Assembly: GCA_009617715.1 (NCBI GenBank)
Contig: VTFK01000378.1
Coordinates: 294,827 to 358,826, forward strand
Length of the DNA: 64,000 nucleotides
Direction: 5' to 3'
Source: Plectrocnemia conspersa
Taxonomy: Eukaryota > Arthropoda > Insecta > Trichoptera > Polycentropodidae
Shown here: positions 36,656 to 48,800 of the stretch, piece after piece
How the letters are laid out: the number at the start of each line of letters is the position of its first letter
How positions within the stretch are numbered: the first letter of the stretch is position 1
Translations under genes and position numbers: made by a program
Notes under the pieces: model-generated
The model's database searches: none
What the model was told of the DNA's origin: nothing
What the model saw: the letters and a program-made list of their open reading frames with translations, nothing else

Positions 36656-36849
36656 ACATTTTACAGGTCTCCCTTATTATATGAGACATTGATAATAAAG
36701 CACCAACCTTGAAATCTATAAAAATAAAAATAAAAAATATTCATTGGAATTAGATACATAGATTTACTTTATTTTCAATACAGTAAGTCCTTGGTCTTCA
36801 ATATTTACCATCAAAGAAACTAAGCGCTCAGATCATAAATACGGTTTTG

Positions 36850-36960
36850 AGAAGTTGACACACTCTGGGTCTAATTTTGTTCCCGATCGTATTAAAAGGT
36901 TGCGAAGATTTCATATTAAAAAGTTTGAACATTACTCCTTTCAACATCGATTTATAACAT
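36850..36960 (+). pseudogene. reverse transcriptase scrap
   Basis: SGSNFVPDRI is followed, after a one-base frame change, by LKGCEDFILKSLN. This resembles the SGPD.IP..ILK.C...L..PL block of jockey-like polymerases. It is short and weak on its own but lies among related scraps. Confidence 0.4.
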
Positions 36961-38375
36961 TTAAGGACTACAAGAAAAACTTATAATTAAAGCTTAGGAA
37001 CGTCTTACTCCTGATTTAAAGATTATCAGACTAGTCTTACAAATGAAAATATAATTCAAAAATTTAAAACCAGTATGACTGGTTAATTGGTCGAAAGGTG
37101 AAAAACGCTTAATTTTTTTTTTTATATCTATTATTTGAAAATGCTTTATTGTGGACAAAAGCAGACATAACCGACAAAAGCAGCTGAACATTTGGAATTT
37201 TAATAGCAGAGTGGTGAATATAGTTTTTGAATTTAAGGACATTTTAATGATGTGTTTTGAATCCCTTCAAGTAAATAAAAACAGTGACTGTATAAGGAGC
37301 TGCAAAACTTCTCCGCATTTTGAGTGATATTAATTTAAATTTTTGCTTAAACAAATTCATGAAAATATTCCTCATATTGATACTTTTTTTTTTTGATACA
37401 AAACTGCAATTCTAATTTATCAGTTATTTGTGAAGAAGTAAAAGAATTCTACAAAATTATCGATGAAAAGAGGAACGATCTTCCTTAAATAAATGGAGAG
37501 TTTATCCCTGCGGCAAAAAGAGCAAAATATAATATGATTATATTTCAAATTAAGGAGCAATTTCGTTTTTCGAAACATTCGGTGAAATTTCATTCTATGG
37601 AATGAAAGGAAAACCTGATTAGAAAAAGAGCATTTACAAACAGAATTAAAAGTATTATATGAACGGCCGGAATTTAAAAATTTATTGAAATTTTCCAGCT
37701 ATTTTTCTATTTCGCTAAACCCTATTTAGAGAATAAGTGGGTAGTGAAATTGGTGTATCGAAAATGGGAAAGGAAATCCCTATTAAACAGTCCAGTCAGT
37801 AAGTTTTATGACACATTTCGTTTCGGCATCCTCAAACATTTTCCGTTAAATAAAAAAAAAATACAATTAAATAATAATAATACACTTTAATCTTTGAGCT
37901 TGTAAATTTAGTATTTAAATAAAAAATATTTAATAGGATTAAATTTAATCATAAAATCATATTTATAAAATTTTCAAGATCGACAGCCATTATTCAATTT
38001 CATAAAATATATACATTCATGTTTTAACATTTAAATCATTATTGATAACATTTCACATTAATAGTTATTTGATTAGGTAACTAATATTTACTGTATATTA
38101 AATTTATTAATAATTTTTCATCAAAAGTTCTATGAAATATGAAACACTAAATGGATTGATATTTTTAGAATATAATAACAGCAACGATAAATTACATCTT
38201 TATGAAAAATTTGACTTAGGAATTTAAAAAAATATTTCAAGTCTTATGTAGTAAAATATAAATGTATTTAATGTTCTTGTTTTCTATATCTATTTTTATA
38301 CGTTATTTATTTGAACAATATGTGTGTACAGGAACGTCATTTGCGAAGGGGGACAGGTAGAGGCTTTTGCCCTTT
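36961..38375. other. AT-rich non-coding stretch, no gene seen
   Basis: The open frame at 36,994-37,242 is not recognised and looks like chance. Nothing else is seen. Confidence 0.45.
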
Positions 38376-38470
38376 GAATTTGAACAGAAAAATGCATGCC
38401 ATTTAATGAAATACTATGAATCTTATTAAAATCAAAATAATAAAAAAACGACCACTGACTGGCGAAAAGT
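38376..38470 (+). repeat. direct repeat E, copy 1
   Basis: It matches 39,043-39,140: GAATTT.(A)ACAGA.AAATGCATG.CATTTAA.GAAATACTATGAA.CTT, then AAAAAACGA.CACT.ACTGGC. No terminal structure is evident. Confidence 0.75.
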
Positions 38471-38834
38471 AATACATACATACTTATCAATATTTATTTA
38501 CATGCTATGTATAAATGTTATAATGAATATGTATTTTTCAGTGAAGTTATATTTTCACTAGTGAAATCCAAATACATTTTCATTTAGATATAATGTACAC
38601 ATATTTCTACTAGCGAAAATTTAATTTAGCAAATAGGCGCTAATATGCTGCTCTAAAATGTCTACGAAGCTCAATTTGGCAATTACTAAATATCCATTTG
38701 CTATTCAAACCAAAATGCATACTGAGGAGGGGAAAATAAGAGGTCAGAGTACATTCAAATCGAATTTTGCTCAATAGGAGGACGCAAAAACTATTATCAC
38801 TTCTCAGAAGTCAAAATTCCACGTCAAAAGTAAT

Positions 38835-38903
38835 AAAATCGTGTCGGCGCCATTGCAGTGAGAACGCTCGATAACGAGCGCACAACGGCGACGGCTCGAT
38901 TTT
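38835..38903. repeat. 69-bp imperfect GC-rich palindrome
   Basis: It is bounded by AAAATCG and CGATTTT, with CG.CGCC/GGCG.CG inner arms and a perfect core CGCTCG-ATAA-CGAGCG. It sits between the two copies of direct repeat E, so the whole of 38.4-39.1 kb may be one foldback or LTR-like element. Confidence 0.65.
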
Positions 38904-39042
38904 ATAGCTTTTAACTCATATTAGTCAATATTCGATTTAAATATGTTTTAATCGATCCTCAGATATTGTTATAACGCTAGATAACAGAGTGTTACGGCAC
39001 AGTTTTATTGCTTTTTACGTGAATTCTAAACAGAGACCAGCT

Positions 39043-39140
39043 TGAATTTAGACAGAGAAATGCATGTCATTTAACGAAATACTATGAAACTTGATGTAAT
39101 AGAAATATTAAAAAACGATCACTTACTGGCCAACTTTTAC
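39043..39140 (+). repeat. direct repeat E, copy 2
   Basis: Second copy of the repeat at 38,376-38,470, in the same orientation and about 670 bp away. Confidence 0.75.
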
Positions 39141-40020
39141 CCCTCCTCCTGTATAATGCAGAAATGACATCCTATGTGTGAGTGTACATGAATATATCGA
39201 TTAAATAAAATATGAATAATTATACTTTTGTTTTATTTTATATTCAAACGTTTATTTCATTATATAATTAAAATACGAAAATCAAATATTTTAGTTTATA
39301 ATTGTACCCGGTTAATTTAAAAAAAAATATATTAAAACCGGGTATTTGGATGCCCTAGAATTAATGTGATCAAAAGGAAAATGGTTAATTTATTGATCAG
39401 GGACCTTATTTAAGCTTTTGTACAGGGTGGAGCAAAACTTAACCGATTTATAAATATATACACATATAAAATTGTTAAAAATCGTTTATGTTTTTTTATT
39501 GCTCGTGTTCTATATTCTCAATGTTGCTACATTTAAAAAAAATATAATTTTATGATTTAAATTTTTCAAATAAAATTCTTTTATTTTCAGTGTATGCTAT
39601 TTAAATAAAATAATGAGACGCAGTGAATTTTATTTTAATTCAAATATCTTATTATTTAACAAACGACACATGCTTATGGCAAATTTTTTAGGGTAATCAA
39701 ATGCATCCCTCAAATGCGGTTCATGTATCTCAAAATACATAAATACGAAAATTCATTATGTACTTATACAATAACGAAATTTGAGAAAATATGATTGTGT
39801 TCCAAGATCCATGATGATAAAAATGAACCATTATGTCGTAGGTTTTACCGAAAGTGCACTTTCGCTAATGACTAATTCTACGTCATATGGAATCTTCACA
39901 AAACGACGGTTTAAATTCTCTGTATTCATTTCACGATGTGAAAATAAAAACATTTGTTTTTCATTTAAAAAAAATTAGATTAAATAAATAATTGTATACG
40001 AATTTATGTTCAATATATTA
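39141..40020. other. AT-rich non-coding stretch, no gene seen
   Basis: Nothing recognisable is seen. The open frame at 39,781-39,978 has no family resemblance. Confidence 0.45.
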
Positions 40021-40025
40021 TTTTT

Positions 40026-40345
40026 GGAACAAATTCGATGTATATACATATATAGATCGGATTCGTTGCATCGTTTGCTTTGTGCGGAATTGCATGTAAA
40101 TTAAATCACCAGAATTATTATCAGCTGCAATTGATTTAATTGAGACATTTTAAATGCATAATTTTATCGAATTAATTGTAAAAATGTTCGGAACGAATTT
40201 TATTATATATACATAAAGATCGGATTTATGTAGGCGTTTGTTTTGTGTCGATTTACATATAAATTAAATAGCTAGACATAAATTCGCAGCGATCGAATTA
40301 TTGAACTGATTGAAATATAATCTTTGCGTCTCGAAAAAACTAACA
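40026..40345 (+). repeat. family R2, two tandem copies (163-bp spacing)
   Basis: AGATCGGATT at 40,054 and 40,217 mark two successive copies, each preceded by GGAAC.AATT and followed by CGTTTG..TTGTG, AAATTAAAT and CAGC. The second copy carries the full CGAATTATTGAACTGATT and TCTTTGCGTCT blocks seen at 6.0 and 24.8 kb. Confidence 0.75.
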
Positions 40346-40504
40346 CAAATAACATATTTAATTAATATGATGCAATATGATGATGGGAATTTAACCTAGC
40401 ACAGGCAAAAATGATGTCTGAAACATCTGAAAATGTGCTTCATTTTAGTAAAAAATGTTACTTGCCCCCTTATTATACTGAAAATAAAATAAAGCGGTAC
40501 TCAC

Positions 40505-40830
40505 TGGCTACGAGCGCGAATTTATTACAGCGCCGGCTGGCGTCGACGATTCAGCTCTATCTTTACACGGCGTCACAACAAAACAAACTAACGAAACAAC
40601 TGTCAACCGACCCACGCCGGTCGAATCACTGACGAGCGGCGAAAAAGTCGGAAGAGTAACCGTGCGCCGGAGTGCCGAGCGAGCGGACTTGCGTCTGGCG
40701 CGAGGCGAGCGACACGACTGATCGGTGCAGACCGCACTAGACCGTGGCACTGCGATCGCACAGTGTGCACTGCAACCGAATGCACGCGCACAGCTGATAA
40801 CGCCCGGTGCGTGACTTTATGTGAAAATAA
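40505..40830 (-). promoter_or_regulatory. CpG-rich island: candidate promoter and 5' non-coding exon
   Basis: About 300 bp dense in CpG stand out sharply in the AT-rich window. On the minus strand the island ends in a good donor, CCA|GTGAGT (GT at 40,504-40,503), and contains an initiator-like TCAGT (40,721-40,717). The M1 gene, on the same strand, needs a non-coding exon upstream of its acceptor at 4,294, and no better candidate is seen between. The link is inference and implies a first intron of about 36 kb. Open frames on both strands (40,411-40,632; 40,508-40,750; 40,603-40,836) look like by-products of GC-rich sequence. It could also be the promoter of an unseen plus-strand transcript. 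Confidence 0.5.
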
Positions 40831-40969
40831 TTGCAAATCAAACCGGGAAAATTTGGATGTAGCTCGCAGTATCGTAGCACAAGGGTAGCGAGTAGTAAAT
40901 TTGTATTTTATTTACAGTTTTCCCCAATGCGTCATGATTGCATGCATCTTGAACAGCAAGGTATACATT

Positions 40970-41690
40970 TATGTTAAATATTAACAATAAGTAAATCTCA
41001 CTAATTATATTTAAATAAAAAACATATTTGAAAGACATGCGCGAAATCTATGTTTTATCCGTAACCAACTAAACATATGTTGTCTAAATGATTTAATTAT
41101 AATAAGTATATATTAAAAAGTGTTGTAACAATTAAATATTAGTATTACCTCACATCAGTGGCGTAGCTATGAGGCGGAGGGGGCGGGCCGCCCCGGGCGG
41201 CACTTGCTTGGGGGTGGCATATTCGCGATGGGATCGTCTAGTGTGGTTCTTAACCCTGAATGCACTAAAACATTTATAAATCCACGAATAACAAGAGCTT
41301 AATAATAAACAATTTATTATTTTAAGAAATGCTGATTTTATGACCCTGCAAAAAATGTATGAGGGGAGGTGGCAGTTTTAAGGATCGCCCTGAGTGGCAC
41401 ATACCCTAGCTACGCCACTGCCTCACATTATTGACAGCACACAAAAAAAAGTTTCAAATTTAAAATATGTTATACATGTTATGTAAAACATAATTTATTT
41501 AAAAAAAAAAAAATGATTTTTTCAAAAAATTTTTTTGCACATATTAGGACAAATTGTCAGGGACTAAATAGGTAATACTGTACTTACGTATATATTATTC
41601 TATAATATCAAGTTTAATCAATGTTACTTTTAACATGAGTGGAAATAAATAAGTATACCAGAGATAAATCTTTCGAAAATAAATATTATT
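40970..41690 (+). repeat. hAT-like family C, second copy (truncated, carrying a MITE)
   Basis: It is collinear with 33,430-33,985: TATATTTAAATAAAAAAC.TATTTGAAA, GCGCGAAAT.TATGTTTT, TTACCTCACAT, AAATTGTC.GGGACTAA and AAGATAAATCTTT-like blocks. The terminal sequences of the element are not found here. Confidence 0.7.
41156..41420. mobile_element. hAT-type MITE, 265 bp, with empty site elsewhere in the window
   Basis: The ends are CAGTGGCGTAGCTA and TAGCTACGCCACTG. They are flanked by the perfect 8-bp duplication CCTCACAT (41148-41155 and 41421-41428). The paralogous sequence at about 33,720-33,745 reads CCTCACATCATTGAG with no insertion, confirming the borders. It is non-coding and GC-rich near the left end. 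Confidence 0.95.
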
Positions 41691-42889
41691 GCAATATTTT
41701 AAAATATCAAATCAAATTAGCATCAACTTAACAATCAATATCTAGGGACTTTGTCACCGCTTTTAAATTGCATATGAGACGAAAACCGTGTTGCTGGTCC
41801 CCTTATGCCATAATAGATTGAATGCTTTGTTAAATAATTTTGCGCCCTTGTTGTTTTGTAGTTTATTTCAACATGTGTGTATATAAAAATATGTTTGTAC
41901 CTTATTAATAATTAAATTCAAAATTAGTCAATTTGTATAAAAAGCTCTCACGATTTAAAATATATATTTAAAACGGAACAATATGTGTGTAAATATGTTT
42001 GTATATGACCAGTATTATTTATATACATTGCCTATGCGGTACATATTTACTAGTTATACTCGATTAAATATTGAATGAAGTCTTGTACAATGTACATAGA
42101 AGATTTATTTATTTATTTCCATGAAAAGTTTATTAGTTCATCTGGAACACATAGGTTTAATTTTTAATCTACATTAATCATTACAATCAAGTATTAAAAT
42201 CACTTTCGACACACCTTGTATATATTATCCTGTCATCGGATTTACAATCACTGTATCAGTATGGGTTGTTTTCGACACATGATCAATTTGATCAATTCAT
42301 CGATTCGACACAATAGCAATACTCGCAGATGTTCGTGCACAATAGTTAAGGGGTGATAGTATTATATTTCAGAGGGTGTACGGTGACTATTTAAATGTAC
42401 CGTTATATTTTTATAAATTGCTCAATTTATAATTTATAGTATATTCAAATAAAAATAAATGTATTTTATGAAGACGTCGTTAAATTAATTTATATCACGA
42501 TACAGTATTTAACGACTATTTCCAAATATATTTATAACTAATTTATTAGAATATACTTATTGGTTCTTCAGGTGATGTTTGTTTGATGTGAAACGATGTG
42601 GAAAGAGCAATAAAAAATACAACCGATAATTTATGACAAAATAATTTTATAGTTTTTTTATAAATATAATATGAATGACTATATTATGAGCAGATTTAAC
42701 AAGGTAACACTTTATTATTTATTAATAATAATCTTCAAATAAAAAAATAATATTGTTGTAATTGTAATTCCAATCATATATTTTATACCTAAATAGGTCA
42801 TGAAAACATCATCGTTTTCTAATGATTGTACAGTTGTACGCTCCACAAAAGAGGCGATTAATCGTATATCGAAAACTTTAGACCGATTA
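41691..42889. other. AT-rich non-coding stretch, no gene seen
   Basis: Nothing recognisable is seen up to the start of the next reverse-transcriptase scrap. Confidence 0.45.
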
Positions 42890-43115
42890 TTGTAACTTAT
42901 TTGATATAATTCTTCACAATTTTATCCACAATCCAACAACATGGATTTTATCCGCGATTCTAAAATCCAAGTCGATATAATCAATACCGACTTTCAAAGA
43001 GCATTCGATAAAGTTTGTCATGAGCTTCTTCTTCAGAAGTTATGCAACTTCGGTTTGTCGAGTGGACTTGTTGGCGTTTTTATCGAGTTACTTATGTAGG
43101 TCACCGCCCTTAGGA
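42890..43115 (+). pseudogene. non-LTR reverse transcriptase remnant
   Basis: The plus strand reads KIQVDIINTDFQRAFDKVCH, then ELLLQKLCNFGLSSGLVGVF. These match the QVDVIYTDF.KAFDKV.H..LL.KL block of jockey-like polymerases, with the first catalytic Asp present. Upstream, FDIILHNFIH is visible in another frame. Related copies lie at 54.4 and 58.4 kb. Confidence 0.85.
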
Positions 43116-43438
43116 TGTAAGCTATGTCAATCATCGCTCCTGATAATCACGAAAATGGATAATATATTATAAAATTGAATTTCTATACTTTCCAACCGAT
43201 TTTAATAAAGTCGCTTTTTTTCTTTGTTATAAATTGGGCTTTAAAATATAATAATTAACTGGAACCAAAAAAATATTTTCTATGTATATACTTCACAGTA
43301 CAATAAATTTTTATTAAATCATTGATAAGTTCATAAGTACGGTGAATGATTTTTTTGTAGAAGCAGCTGCTGACGCTACGTCCATTTAAAGTAATAAGTC
43401 CGATAGCCTGTTCCATTGAGATAGTCAGTGTCAGCAAC

Positions 43439-44110
43439 ATGGATTTCGAACAACGCGTTAACATTAGGCTTTGTTTTAAGTTGCAAAAATTGCCAAAAAA
43501 ACACATGAAATGTTAAAATCAGTGTATGCAAGCAACGTGATGACTCTGAAGACTGTTTACAAGTGGTACGAGCGATTTAAAAGCTGAAATAAAATGTCCT
43601 TCGACCTCAGAAACAGACAAAATAATTTTAAAAATGGTTCGTTCAAACTTATTCAATTGACTTATTGAGAGCTTACCGAAGTCCGTGCAAAGCATTTTAA
43701 CCGATAATTTGCAAATCAGACGAGAGAGAGCGAAATTTGTTCCAAGACTTTTGACTGACTAACAGAAAAAAAGTGTGTGTCAGTTTGCACGGAATTGAAG
43801 GATCGTCTTGATGCAGATCCGGACTTCATGGTCAAAATTATAACTGAAGATGAAAGTAGGGTGTTTGACAATGCGTCGTATCACACCTCACTTCTAATCT
43901 GAAAAAAGGTTCCTGTGTGCTCACACCCACCTTACTCTCCGGATTTAGCACCATGCGACTTCTGGCTCTTTCCGTGCTAAAATGAAAACGCTTTTCTACC
44001 ATTCCCGATATTGAGAGGGCCACGACGAATCAATTAAAGGCCCTTCCGAAATAAGCCTTCCAATAATGGAGTCAACGTTGAAAAAACCGCAAGGAAATCG
44101 TATTATAAAT
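43439..44110 (+). pseudogene. mariner transposase pseudogene with central deletion
   Basis: From ATG 43439 the frame reads MDFEQRVNIRLCFKLQKLPK, then loses frame. TVYKWYERFKS, LLD-like KDRLDADPDFMVKIITEDES, DNASYHTS and HPPYSPDLAPCDFWLF follow in order. The first catalytic Asp (ITED) and the second (DNA) are now almost adjacent, so most of the catalytic core between them has been lost. The third Asp (APCD) remains. It is a different mariner lineage from the copy at 27.5 kb. Confidence 0.85.
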
Positions 44111-46277
44111 TACAAAAATCAAATATATACCTGCGAGATATTTTAATATATTTTAAACAAGAGTTGTATATACATACTATAATATTTACATATACATATG
44201 TATACACAAACATAAGGCACAACTAACATAAGAAGGAAAAAAACTATGATGCTGTACAAGCAGAGAGAAAAGTAGTGATAATATATAAAATAAACACTAC
44301 TCATTGAGAAGGTTAGTAACAGGATCACTGAAAAGTAGTGAAATTTAGTTGCTTCTAGTTTGGAAGTTTGGTATTAATTACAATAAAATAAAGTTTAGAT
44401 AATATTATACAAATATCATAATTTAATTTACATAATCAAATATATCAGTATTCTTATAATTAAACATTACTTTATTTATTATAATTTCAACGTAAAATTT
44501 CAGCTATTCTAGAATCGTACAAGTTCTAAATTCCTCATTATTGATGAATGTGTCATGAAACATATTCTTGTCTTGAGCTTTGAAGTTCCAGGATTTGCAC
44601 AAATATGTTATAAGCGATAAATCGACCGTACTAAAATTACTCTAACGTGTATTGACCTTCTTTATAGCATTTCCAGACGTGACCCAGATAATCCAGGGAA
44701 TTGAATGAAGATGAGCAATGCACCCGGAAAAAGAGTAAGATGAAATAAATTCATTATAATATAATCGTTATAGTGTATGTATTGTATTAATAACAGTTAT
44801 TAAAAAAATGTTAGCAAATGGTATAAAATAATATACATAGCTGTGTTTAAAATATTAATGTCGGTGTCTAAAAATTATATTGAAGTCATTCGAGTGCGTG
44901 TAGCGTTGCAGTTGGCAACAATATAAAATATTTTCGGAAACGCCAAATACGTCATATAAATAAAGTTAAACATGGTTTATTTCCAATTCAATATAACCTA
45001 AACAGTAATATCTAGATTTACGCTGGCTTGATATTTAGCATCAATTAAAAGCGTTTACTCACATGAAGCGTTGAGCTCGACTCCGCATGATATATAATAA
45101 AATTAAATAGTTTTAATTTATAGCCTAATTGTGTTCTTTTGTTTTTCGAAATGTTTTTACATTAATTTTCATAAAAGATAACTCCTTGATCCATGGCTTG
45201 AATTAAAAATGTAACATATTTGAATTTAATTAGATCAATGTAATTATTTTTTTAAATTAAATTCATGCATAACCCGAAAGTTAAAATAAATTAATTACAG
45301 AATGTTATCAAGACATAAAAGCATTCATAACTAAACTTAAGCCTTATGAAAATCAATTACAGTCAAATAATGCCATTCAGTATTAAATTACTTTAAAAGT
45401 GACCGTAAAGAGAATTTAAAATATACGAATGGTGTCACAAAATTAATTAAATCATTTGCCAAATTATCATTCAGGCAAAAGTATGAGTAAATATTATTAG
45501 CTCCATTTAACATGGATGTGGAATCAGCGCCTTCAAATTTACCAATAGAACTAATAATGCAAAGGTGTAAAAATACATGTTTGTATGAAATTAACGTGAG
45601 TTTTAAAAAATATCAAGAGTCATTAATTATGTTATAATTATATATAATGCTAAACACAAGTAATATTTTATTTGGCTAACCATAGGTGTTTAGTTGGGCA
45701 TCGCTGGTCTAATCTTCTATATATTATACATTCTATTAGTCACATTTAGAATTGTAATTCCTCTATTGTTTTTTTTTCAATTTGTTTTGTCACATTCCAT
45801 CCTTTCTTTCAGTGCTTTGCGGGCCCGCATTTGGATACTAATGTGGATCAGGGATTTTAAACTGTAGTATTACTTAAAGATTAATAATATAATCGCAACC
45901 TACGTGTGTAGTTGGGCCCATTGCCCACACGCCGCCAACGAAACTGTCATTTCGGTGCGTGACATAAGGAATGATATCACTCGATGAAATTATCACTAGC
46001 CTCAATAATTCTCGGTAAGCACTGGTCGTGATCACCGTCTGCGTTGCATCAGCACAATAGCCCTTTTCCATTCAGATTCCTTCATTTGACTTGTGAATGC
46101 ACTTCTAAAAAAAAACCAAGACATCACACGCGCGAACACATCAAGTGTTTGCTCAAGTGTTTAAAAAACGTAAATTTTTTACATCGTGCCTCGAGACATT
46201 ATTTTTTTATCCTTTATCTACTTCACGTTCTTCTTTCCGTCATCTCGCCGTTCAATAACCCGCAATTAAAATATGAA
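44111..46277. other. non-coding stretch with a possible hAT tip
   Basis: GTTGGGCATCGCTGGTCTA at about 45,693-45,711 has the look of a hAT terminal repeat (reverse TAGACCAGCGATGCCCAAC), but no partner end or target duplication is seen. The frames at 45,874-46,071 and 46,044-46,370 are not recognised. The second overlaps the start of duplicated segment D2, and the copy in D1 is not open in that frame. Confidence 0.4.
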
Positions 46278-47990
46278 TGGAGCGACATTTGCGAATCGTC
46301 GACGCCTGTATTCCAAACGATGCAAACTCTCCACGGTGGGCTATTTAAAGTACACGAGTACAATATTTGACCGTGGAATCTGAAATGATCAACACATGGG
46401 ACAAGTTGAGAATAAACTGATGGTTAATGATACAAACATATTTTTTTGAGTGACGTATATAAATTTATATATAATAATAAGCGATTAGCAATTAATAACG
46501 ATTTGGTTTTTGATACGATTTTAATTCGAAGTTGATGATGAGATTTATATTTTGTTGTTCAAGTAGTTGTTATGGTGACCTCTAACTTATGACTAATGGC
46601 AAAGGTCGTTGTAACCTCATCATAAATAGAAATTAAAATAGAATCAATTTCTAATAGTAGAAATATTTTAAAATAGCAAATTAGAAATATCGTATTATAA
46701 AAATATATTTTTGATAACAGTGATCGAACGATTTTTGATAATTAAAAAAACCAATCTAAAAGTCGCTATTTTAATAAGAGTGCAGAATTTTTTCACCAAA
46801 AGATCTTATTAAAATTTAAAATTGAATAAACAAAATTTTGGAATTGCTTCAAAATATTAAAAAAAAATGCAGCTGGAATAATTCTACAAAAATTAAGACA
46901 GTATTTAACAAATTCTATCCAATGCATGAAAAGAATTATTGAATTTTCAATGTCAACTACAATTGTCTATAACAGAAAGCTTAAAACAATAAATTTGACA
47001 ATTTTGTAAATTAAAAACAATATTTTTGCCTCAAAGATGAGATTTACTATTTATAAAATTATTAAATTGCACCTTTAAAAATCGTAAATTTTACAAAATC
47101 ATCATTTCACTTACGCTTTGATTTTTTAGAGATAGAATATGATATATTATGCATTACATTTATGTAAAAATGAGTTATGAGTCTTAGATTACAATATATA
47201 AGAAGATAAGATTTGCCATACAAGTTAGATGTAAATAGTTTTATTATTTCATATATAGTTAGTCAGTCGATTTTCCGGCTACGTGTGACACGTGACTGTT
47301 TGTATTATTTGGCTGGAATTAAATCTGATTACAGTTTTGAGCCACAGAGAATAAAAAACTTACCCTAATATAAAAATACGCGAATTTGATATTTATATTT
47401 TATCTTTAAAACAAATTGTTGTTATGAAATTTATATAGCAAAAAATAATTTTTTCTCTAGAATATGAAAGTAAACTTAAAATGAAATAAACATATACTAT
47501 GTATCGTTATAATCAATAATAAAGATATGTAATCTGTTTAAACTATATTTAAAAAATAATATTTTATTTATTATTATAGCTATACTAATAATTTAATATA
47601 AAAATATGGACATTATTTATAAAAACTAATGATCATGAGCTAATTTAACGAAACAGATATTAAAGAAGCATTAGGCCGTTTATTCAGTTATTCCATCTTT
47701 CCATAAAAACTGATATTTTTCTTGAAAAAAATATCATGAATAATTTAGGTAAGGAAGAAAGAGCATTTTATATATTATTTATAGTTATAATAATTCATTA
47801 TAGTTTAAATTATAGCATTATGTTTTGGCATAACCTTGTTCTGACTAAGCACTAGAATTACACGTAATACTAACAGTAAAAGGGATATTACGTAACGTTT
47901 ATATATTCTTCTTATATGTGTAATATTATGCATATTTTTATATAATATATACACTTGCATGAAATAAATATTGCTTACTTTAGAATTTGT
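46278..47990 (+). repeat. large duplicated segment, copy D2
   Basis: Direct-orientation partner of 14,200-16,335, about 32 kb away. It keeps the order of all shared blocks and is about 0.4 kb shorter through internal deletions. Confidence 0.8.
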
Positions 47991-48157
47991 CTTTTCCTTA
48001 TTAACGAATATGTAATTGTGGCTTAATAAATGTTTACCTTATAATATGAAGTAATAGTAGAAACCGCAAAGCTTATCTTATTGATGCATATGCAATATTC
48101 TAAGATATCAAAGAAGTTACATATATATTATGATTCAATAAATTTACAAATTGTACA

Positions 48158-48195
48158 TAGTTTGTAGCATACATTATAATGTATACTACAAACTA
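48158..48195. repeat. 18-bp inverted repeat with 2-nt centre
   Basis: TAGTTTGTAGCATACATT (48158-48175) and its partner at 48178-48195 match at 17 of 18 positions, so the site can form a cruciform or short hairpin. Confidence 0.8.
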
Positions 48196-48736
48196 ACATG
48201 TTCATGAATGTTTTCTTTCAGCTATAGGCATGATTAATAAGAGAAATTTTCAAATAGACGAATGTATCTACAGTTAAAAACGAATTAAAGGCTAATTAAA
48301 GATCAAAGAGGCAGAATAAGAATTTTTTATTTTTATATTCTAAAGCTTTGAACCACATTGCGTGAATTTTTTCGCAATTAAAATATCTCTGTTCTTTTGA
48401 CAAAAAAATAAATAATAAAAACTGTCATCGATATTTCATTTTTTAAATTTAGACAAAGATACAAAATATTTAACCAAATATACGAATGAAAAAATCAGTC
48501 AAAAAGGTTTAATCAGTTAAATATAAAACATTTGTTTTAAATTTAACTACCCAATAAATTTTAGAAGTAATAGGTTTTATCAAGTACGTATATATGAAGT
48601 AGATAAAATTATACTTTATTGAAGTGCAATAATTGGAGTGATCGATCCATAAATTTTACGGTATGGGACTATAATTGGACAGGATTGGCGTTGGCATTCC
48701 TGTGCAAATTTATGTTCTATTTTAACGATCTAGAGT

Positions 48737-48800
48737 CAGGGTTTTTCAACTCTATGTAGCTAGAGGGCCGCATAAAAAACGCGTTAAATGCTTTGATAAA
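48737..48800 (+). repeat. possible hAT terminal fragment
   Basis: CAGGGTTTTTCAACTC followed by GAGGGCCGCAT resembles the tip of a hAT element. No opposite end was found before 49,350, so it may be a solo end. Confidence 0.3.

Noticed and set aside
40411..40836. Three overlapping ORFs on both strands in the GC-rich island
   Set aside because: GC-rich sequence lacks stop codons by composition, so frames are open on both strands. None resembles a protein family, and one runs straight through the good minus-strand donor.
46044..46370. 108-codon ORF overlapping the start of D2
   Set aside because: In the homologous part of D1 the frame is broken and there are indels not in multiples of three, so the conserved sequence is not conserved as protein.
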